DNA of 64,000 nt from Solirubrobacterales bacterium (GTDB lineage: Bacteria; Actinomycetota; Thermoleophilia; Solirubrobacterales; Solirubrobacteraceae), in the NCBI GenBank assembly GCA_027306855.1, contig DAHUYZ010000003.1, positions 1-64,000 on the forward strand, written 5' to 3'. Positions 60,375-64,000 of the stretch are shown here, piece by piece. Within the stretch, counting starts at the first letter, position 1; each line of letters begins with the position of its first letter. A model generated the notes under the pieces. It was given only the letters and a program-made list of their open reading frames with translations. It was not told the origin of the DNA and searched no databases. The translations under genes were made by a program, and so were the position numbers.

Positions 60375-61945
60375 ACCGCAGGCGCTCCAACTCCCTGGCC
60401 GGCAGTCCGCTTCTGATCGGGGCCGTGACGGTGCTGATCGCGATCGTGGCCGTGTTCATCACCTACAACGCCAACAACGGCCTGCCGTTCACGCCGACGT
60501 ATGACATCAACGTCCAACTGCCCGAGGCGCAGGGTCTGCAGGCCGGTAATCAGGTCCGCATGGCAGGGACGAGAATCGGCCTCATCAGCGGCCTGCGCCC
60601 CCAGCAGGACCCTGCCACGGGGCGCGTGACGGCGATCGCCTCGTTGAAGCTCGAAAAGAGCGTGCAGCCGCTGCCCGTCGATACGGTCGCGCTCGTCCAG
60701 TCGGTCTCAGCGGTCGGCCTGAAGTACCTCGACCTCGAACGGGGCCACTCGACCAAGTACCTGAGCTCGGGCGCGACGATACCGCTCTCGCACACGCGCG
60801 AAGCAGTCAACATCGATGAATTTTTCAATATGTTCGATCGCAAGACACGGATCGCCAACCAGGTCAACCTGACCACGTTCGGCAATGGCTTCGCCGGCAG
60901 GGGGATCGGCCTGAACGAAACGATCCATACGCTGCGCCCGCTCGTCACGAACGCGATCCCGGTCCTGCGCAACCTCGCCTCCCCCCAGACCGACTTCGGC
61001 GGGCTGTTCGTAGCGCTCGACCGGGCCGCCAAAGAAGTCGCTCCCGTCGCCCAGGCACAGGCCGGCTTCTACAGCGACCTCGACACGTTCTTCGCGGCGT
61101 GGGCGAAAGTGGCGCCGTCGCTGGAAGAAGCGATCGTCGACGGACCGCCGGCTCTGCGTCAGGCGACCCACTCGCTGCCGTTCGAGGCCGAATGGGTCAA
61201 CAAGAGCACCGAGTTCATGCGCCTGCTGCGGCCGAGCGCCCGCATCCTGCGGACCGCCGCCGCCCCGCTCGGCCACGCCTTTGAAGTCGGCGCCGTGAAC
61301 CTACGCTCGGCGACCGCTCTCAACAGCGCGATCGCCGAAGCGTCGAAGGCGTTCGCGGAATTCGCGCGCAACCCGATCGTGACCTCGACGATCGAAGATT
61401 TGACGCACACGCTCTCGCTCGGCAACCCCTTGCTCGCAGGGCTCGCGCCGGCGCAGACGAACTGCAACTACGTGACGCTCGCATTCCGCAACGTGGCGAG
61501 CCTGTTGTCCGAGAGCATCGGCGTCGGCACGGTTGCGCGCGCCACGCCGATCCTCGCGCCCGACGGCCCCAACAACGAGGGCTTGCCCTCCTCGTCCCCC
61601 GCCAACGGCCCATCGGTCGACCACCCGTTCCAGAGCTCGGCGATCATCGACAACAACCACTTGCACGCCAACCCCTACCCGAACGTGGGCGGCCCCGGCC
61701 AGCCGCGGGAGTGCGAAGCCGGCAAAGAGACGTACATCCCCGGCCAGGCCGTGATCGGCAACGTGCCCGGCAATTCGGGCCTCAACAACGAAGCAACCAA
61801 GCGCGAAGAAAACCTGTACGGCGAAAAGTACTCAAGTCAGACGCTCGAAGCGCTCGGCATCGCCACGGCGAAGAAGCCGGCCAAGGCAAAGAAAGCGAAG
61901 GCCAAGCACAGCAAGAAGGCGCACGGCAAGGGGAGCGCGAAATGA
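60371..61945 (+). CDS. Mce-family protein (MlaD domain)
   Basis: 524 residues: helix LLIGAVTVLIAIVAVFITYNAN, MlaD domain (YDINVQLPEAQGLQAGNQVRMAGTRIGLISGL...), a long helical stretch with FDRKTRIANQVNLTTFGNGFAG, and a Lys-rich tail (AKKPAKAKKAKAKHSKKAHGKG) that may bind wall polymers or acidic lipids. GTG start at 60371 overlaps the preceding TGA; ATGA overlap with the next gene. Confidence 0.9.
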   Translation: MNRRRSNSLAGSPLLIGAVTVLIAIVAVFITYNANNGLPFTPTYDINVQLPEAQGLQAGNQVRMAGTRIGLISGLRPQQDPATGRVTAIASLKLEKSVQPLPVDTVALVQSVSAVGLKYLDLERGHSTKYLSSGATIPLSHTREAVNIDEFFNMFDRKTRIANQVNLTTFGNGFAGRGIGLNETIHTLRPLVTNAIPVLRNLASPQTDFGGLFVALDRAAKEVAPVAQAQAGFYSDLDTFFAAWAKVAPSLEEAIVDGPPALRQATHSLPFEAEWVNKSTEFMRLLRPSARILRTAAAPLGHAFEVGAVNLRSATALNSAIAEASKAFAEFARNPIVTSTIEDLTHTLSLGNPLLAGLAPAQTNCNYVTLAFRNVASLLSESIGVGTVARATPILAPDGPNNEGLPSSSPANGPSVDHPFQSSAIIDNNHLHANPYPNVGGPGQPRECEAGKETYIPGQAVIGNVPGNSGLNNEATKREENLYGEKYSSQTLEALGIATAKKPAKAKKAKAKHSKKAHGKGSAK

Positions 61946-63450
61946 GCCGCGTGCGCTGGTGGCGCCGATACGACGAGCTGCCCGTCCCCGAGCTGAAGAG
62001 GAGCAACCCGGTCCGCTTCGGGATCACCATGATCGTCGTGCTGGCGATCGCCGTCTACTTCGGCTTCAGCAAGCACATACCGTTCACGCACGGGTTCCGT
62101 CTGAATGCGGTGTTCCCGACCGCGGTCGAGATAGCTCCCAAATCGCCGGTCCGCGTCGCGGGCATCACCGTCGGAAGCGTCACCTCGATAAAGCGCCAGG
62201 GCAATACCGGCGTCGTGTCGATGGAAATCTCGAGCGCCGGGCTGCCGATCCACACCGACGCGACCGTCAAGATCCGCCCGCGCACGTTCCTCGAAGGCAA
62301 CTGGTTTGTCGAACTGGCGCCCGGAACGCCCTCGGCGCCGACCGTCTCATCCGGCTACACGATCCCCGTCACGCAGGCCTCAGACCCGGTCCAGCTCGAT
62401 CAGCTGCTCGACGCGCTGGGCAGCGACACGCGCTCGAACCTGCAGACGGTGCTCGACGAATACGGGGCGGCGCTCACGAACGAGCCGACCGCCGCGCAAA
62501 ACGCCGAACAGAACCCGGCGGTGCGCGGGCTGAACGCAGCGCAGGCACTGAAAAAGCTGTACCTCGACAGTCCCGAAGCGCTGAAGGGCGGCGCGGTCGT
62601 CAACCAGGCGCTGGGCGGGATCGAACAGCACGACATCTCCAACCTGGTCGCCGGCATCGAGAAGTTCAGCGCCGCGCTCAACGTCCACGAGCAGCAGCTC
62701 GGTGAACTGATCTCGAACTTCAACACCTTCCTCGGCGCGTTCGCCGCCCAGTCGAGCAGCGTCCATGCAGCCGTCGCCGCGCTTCCGGGAGCCCTGCACA
62801 ACGCCGCCCGCGCCTTCACGAACTTCAATGCCGCCGCGCCCTCGATCAGGAAATTCTCGCTCGATCTGATCCCCGGGATCGAAGCGACCCCCGCGACGAT
62901 CGCGGCCTCGTTCCCCTGGATAGAACAGGTACAGGCGTCGCTTGCGCCGAGCGAGCTCGGGGGCGTCGCCAAGGGACTCGGGGAAGCCGCGCCGACGCTC
63001 GCCGAGCTGTTCGTCACGCAGCCGTCGTTCTGGCAGCAGAACGACCTGTTCTCCAAGTGCCTGTCGAACGTGTTCTACCCGTCCGGCAACACCAAGTTGC
63101 AGGACGGCTCCGCCACTTCGGGCGTCGAAGAGTACAAGGAGTTCTGGTACTCGCTCCCCGGCCTCGCCGGAGTCGGCCAGAGCTTCGACGGCAACGGACT
63201 GACCACGCGCTTCATGGTCAGCACGGGCAGTCAGGTGCTCAAGTCCGCGCCCGCAAGCGCCGTCGGGGCGACGAGCGGCAAGGGTGGGCTGTCGCTGCTT
63301 GCCCACACCTCCCAGCCGCCCCAAGGCACGCGCCCCGCCTTCCCGGCGAGCGAGCCTCCCTACAAGCCGCTCGTGCCCTGCTACACGCAGACGGTTCAGA
63401 ACTTCAACGGCCCGCTCTCGCAAGGTCCAGCTGACGGGAACGGCGGATGA
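61942..63450 (+). CDS. Mce-family protein (MlaD domain)
   Basis: 502 residues. The start ATG 61942 overlaps the previous stop (ATGA); a longer frame upstream is a shadow. N-terminal basic RVRWWRRYDEL, helix FGITMIVVLAIAVYFGFS, MlaD domain (FRLNAVFPTAVEIAPKSPVRVAGITVGSVTSI...), helical region with repeated Ala/Leu heptads and a C-terminal CYTQT motif. Ends with an ATGA overlap. Confidence 0.9.
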   Translation: MSRVRWWRRYDELPVPELKRSNPVRFGITMIVVLAIAVYFGFSKHIPFTHGFRLNAVFPTAVEIAPKSPVRVAGITVGSVTSIKRQGNTGVVSMEISSAGLPIHTDATVKIRPRTFLEGNWFVELAPGTPSAPTVSSGYTIPVTQASDPVQLDQLLDALGSDTRSNLQTVLDEYGAALTNEPTAAQNAEQNPAVRGLNAAQALKKLYLDSPEALKGGAVVNQALGGIEQHDISNLVAGIEKFSAALNVHEQQLGELISNFNTFLGAFAAQSSSVHAAVAALPGALHNAARAFTNFNAAAPSIRKFSLDLIPGIEATPATIAASFPWIEQVQASLAPSELGGVAKGLGEAAPTLAELFVTQPSFWQQNDLFSKCLSNVFYPSGNTKLQDGSATSGVEEYKEFWYSLPGLAGVGQSFDGNGLTTRFMVSTGSQVLKSAPASAVGATSGKGGLSLLAHTSQPPQGTRPAFPASEPPYKPLVPCYTQTVQNFNGPLSQGPADGNGG

Positions 63451-64000
63451 CGCCCGAGCAGCAACAGCCCCATCACGGCGAGCGCGGGCTGCGCGACCAG
63501 CTCGAGCGCTACCGTGCGGCGTTCTTCTCGGTCATCGCGATGATCGTGGTCGCGCTGCTGGTCGGCGGCTACATCCTCGCGAACGAGCGCCTATCGCTGC
63601 CGAGCTGGTTCCCGGTGCTCGGCAAGAGCTACTACACGATCAAGGGCGACTTCCGCACGGCGCTAGCGCTGACGCCGGGACAGGGCCAGGCCGTGACGAT
63701 CGCGGGCGCCAAGATCGGCGAAATAGCGAGCGTGCAGCAGCGGGGCGGCGACGCGCTCGTGACGATGAACGTCACACCCAAGTACGCGCGCTACATCTAC
63801 CGCAACGCCACGATGCTGCTGCGCCCCAAGACGCAGCTCGCGGACATGACCGTCGAGGTCAACCCCGGAACCCCGTCGGCCGGACGCGTGCCAAACGGCT
63901 ACATGGTCCCGCTCGCGCAGACCGCGCCGAACGTCAACCTCGATGAGTTCCTTTCGGCGCTGGACGCCGAATCGCGCGCCTACCTGCAGGAGCTGCTCGC
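63447..64000 (+). CDS. Mce-family protein (MlaD domain), 3' truncated by the window
   Basis: The frame from ATG 63447 is open to the right edge (184 codons). It encodes a His/Gln-rich N-terminus, a helix (AAFFSVIAMIVVALLVGGYILAN) and an MlaD domain (YYTIKGDFRTALALTPGQGQAVTIAGAKIGEIASV...). At least a fifth Mce gene of the operon; further genes are probably just beyond the window. Confidence 0.9.
   Translation, partial: MTPEQQQPHHGERGLRDQLERYRAAFFSVIAMIVVALLVGGYILANERLSLPSWFPVLGKSYYTIKGDFRTALALTPGQGQAVTIAGAKIGEIASVQQRGGDALVTMNVTPKYARYIYRNATMLLRPKTQLADMTVEVNPGTPSAGRVPNGYMVPLAQTAPNVNLDEFLSALDAESRAYLQELL

Overview
The window is GC-rich, gene-dense and almost entirely coding. It reads as chromosomal DNA of a high-GC actinobacterium, most likely a deep-branching lineage such as the Thermoleophilia (Solirubrobacterales-like). 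That placement is inference: it rests on the housekeeping gene content, an actinobacterial-type tmRNA tag (ADSHEYALAA), an operon of Mce proteins and many apparently leaderless genes. No marker phylogeny could be run.

Layout. 1-6.0 kb: the end of a collagen-like/Hcp-domain protein, a protein methyltransferase, then the translation block prfA-prmC-tsaC-glyA. 6.0-13.2 kb: envelope lipid/glycan genes (WecA-type phosphoglycosyltransferase, membrane glycosyltransferase, MGDG-synthase-like glycosyltransferase with a degenerate deacetylase-like tail, DMT permease, NodB deacetylase, AUR1/PAP2 protein). 13.3-20.5 kb: a complete F1Fo ATP synthase operon. 20.6-28.4 kb: sugar-nucleotide genes (UDP-glucose dehydrogenase, two nucleotidyltransferases, phosphoglucose/phosphomannose isomerase) interleaved with a MerR regulator and two tandem S-adenosylhomocysteine hydrolase genes, the second diverged at catalytic positions. 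28.4-43.3 kb: an odd tRNA gene with an inverted tRNA-like remnant beside it, hpf, secA, prfB with its programmed frameshift, divergent nadC/nadA, an M16 protease, ftsE-ftsX, an S41 protease, an RNB ribonuclease, smpB, an M50 protease and the tmRNA gene. 43.3-49.3 kb: an accessory stretch beginning 8 bp beyond the tmRNA 3' end, with a DUF4143-type ATPase, a large TIG-repeat/collagen-like exported protein and a regulator with two LuxR-type HTH domains; part of it is visibly less GC-rich and uses GAA instead of GAG for Glu. 49.4-54.6 kb: a small unknown protein, amidase, SpoU/TrmH methyltransferase, acyl-CoA dehydrogenase and PurM-like protein. 54.8-64.0 kb: an unknown exported protein and a tightly packed operon of at least five Mce (MlaD) proteins with an embedded lytic transglycosylase, running off the right edge.

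How the parts work together. PrfA, PrfB, PrmC, SmpB, tmRNA, Hpf and TsaC cover translation termination, rescue and fidelity. FtsEX with the two proteases, the lytic transglycosylase and the Mce proteins point to envelope remodelling and lipid transport. The most distinctive signals are: a recurrent TAnnnT box 6-9 nt before the start codon of at least 13 genes (predicting leaderless mRNAs), two genes whose conserved N-termini begin upstream of any canonical start codon, two convergent gene pairs whose 3' ends overlap by about 0.3 kb, the diverged second SAH hydrolase, and the tRNA with an inverted remnant next to it. I did not find a clearly new defence or mobile system.
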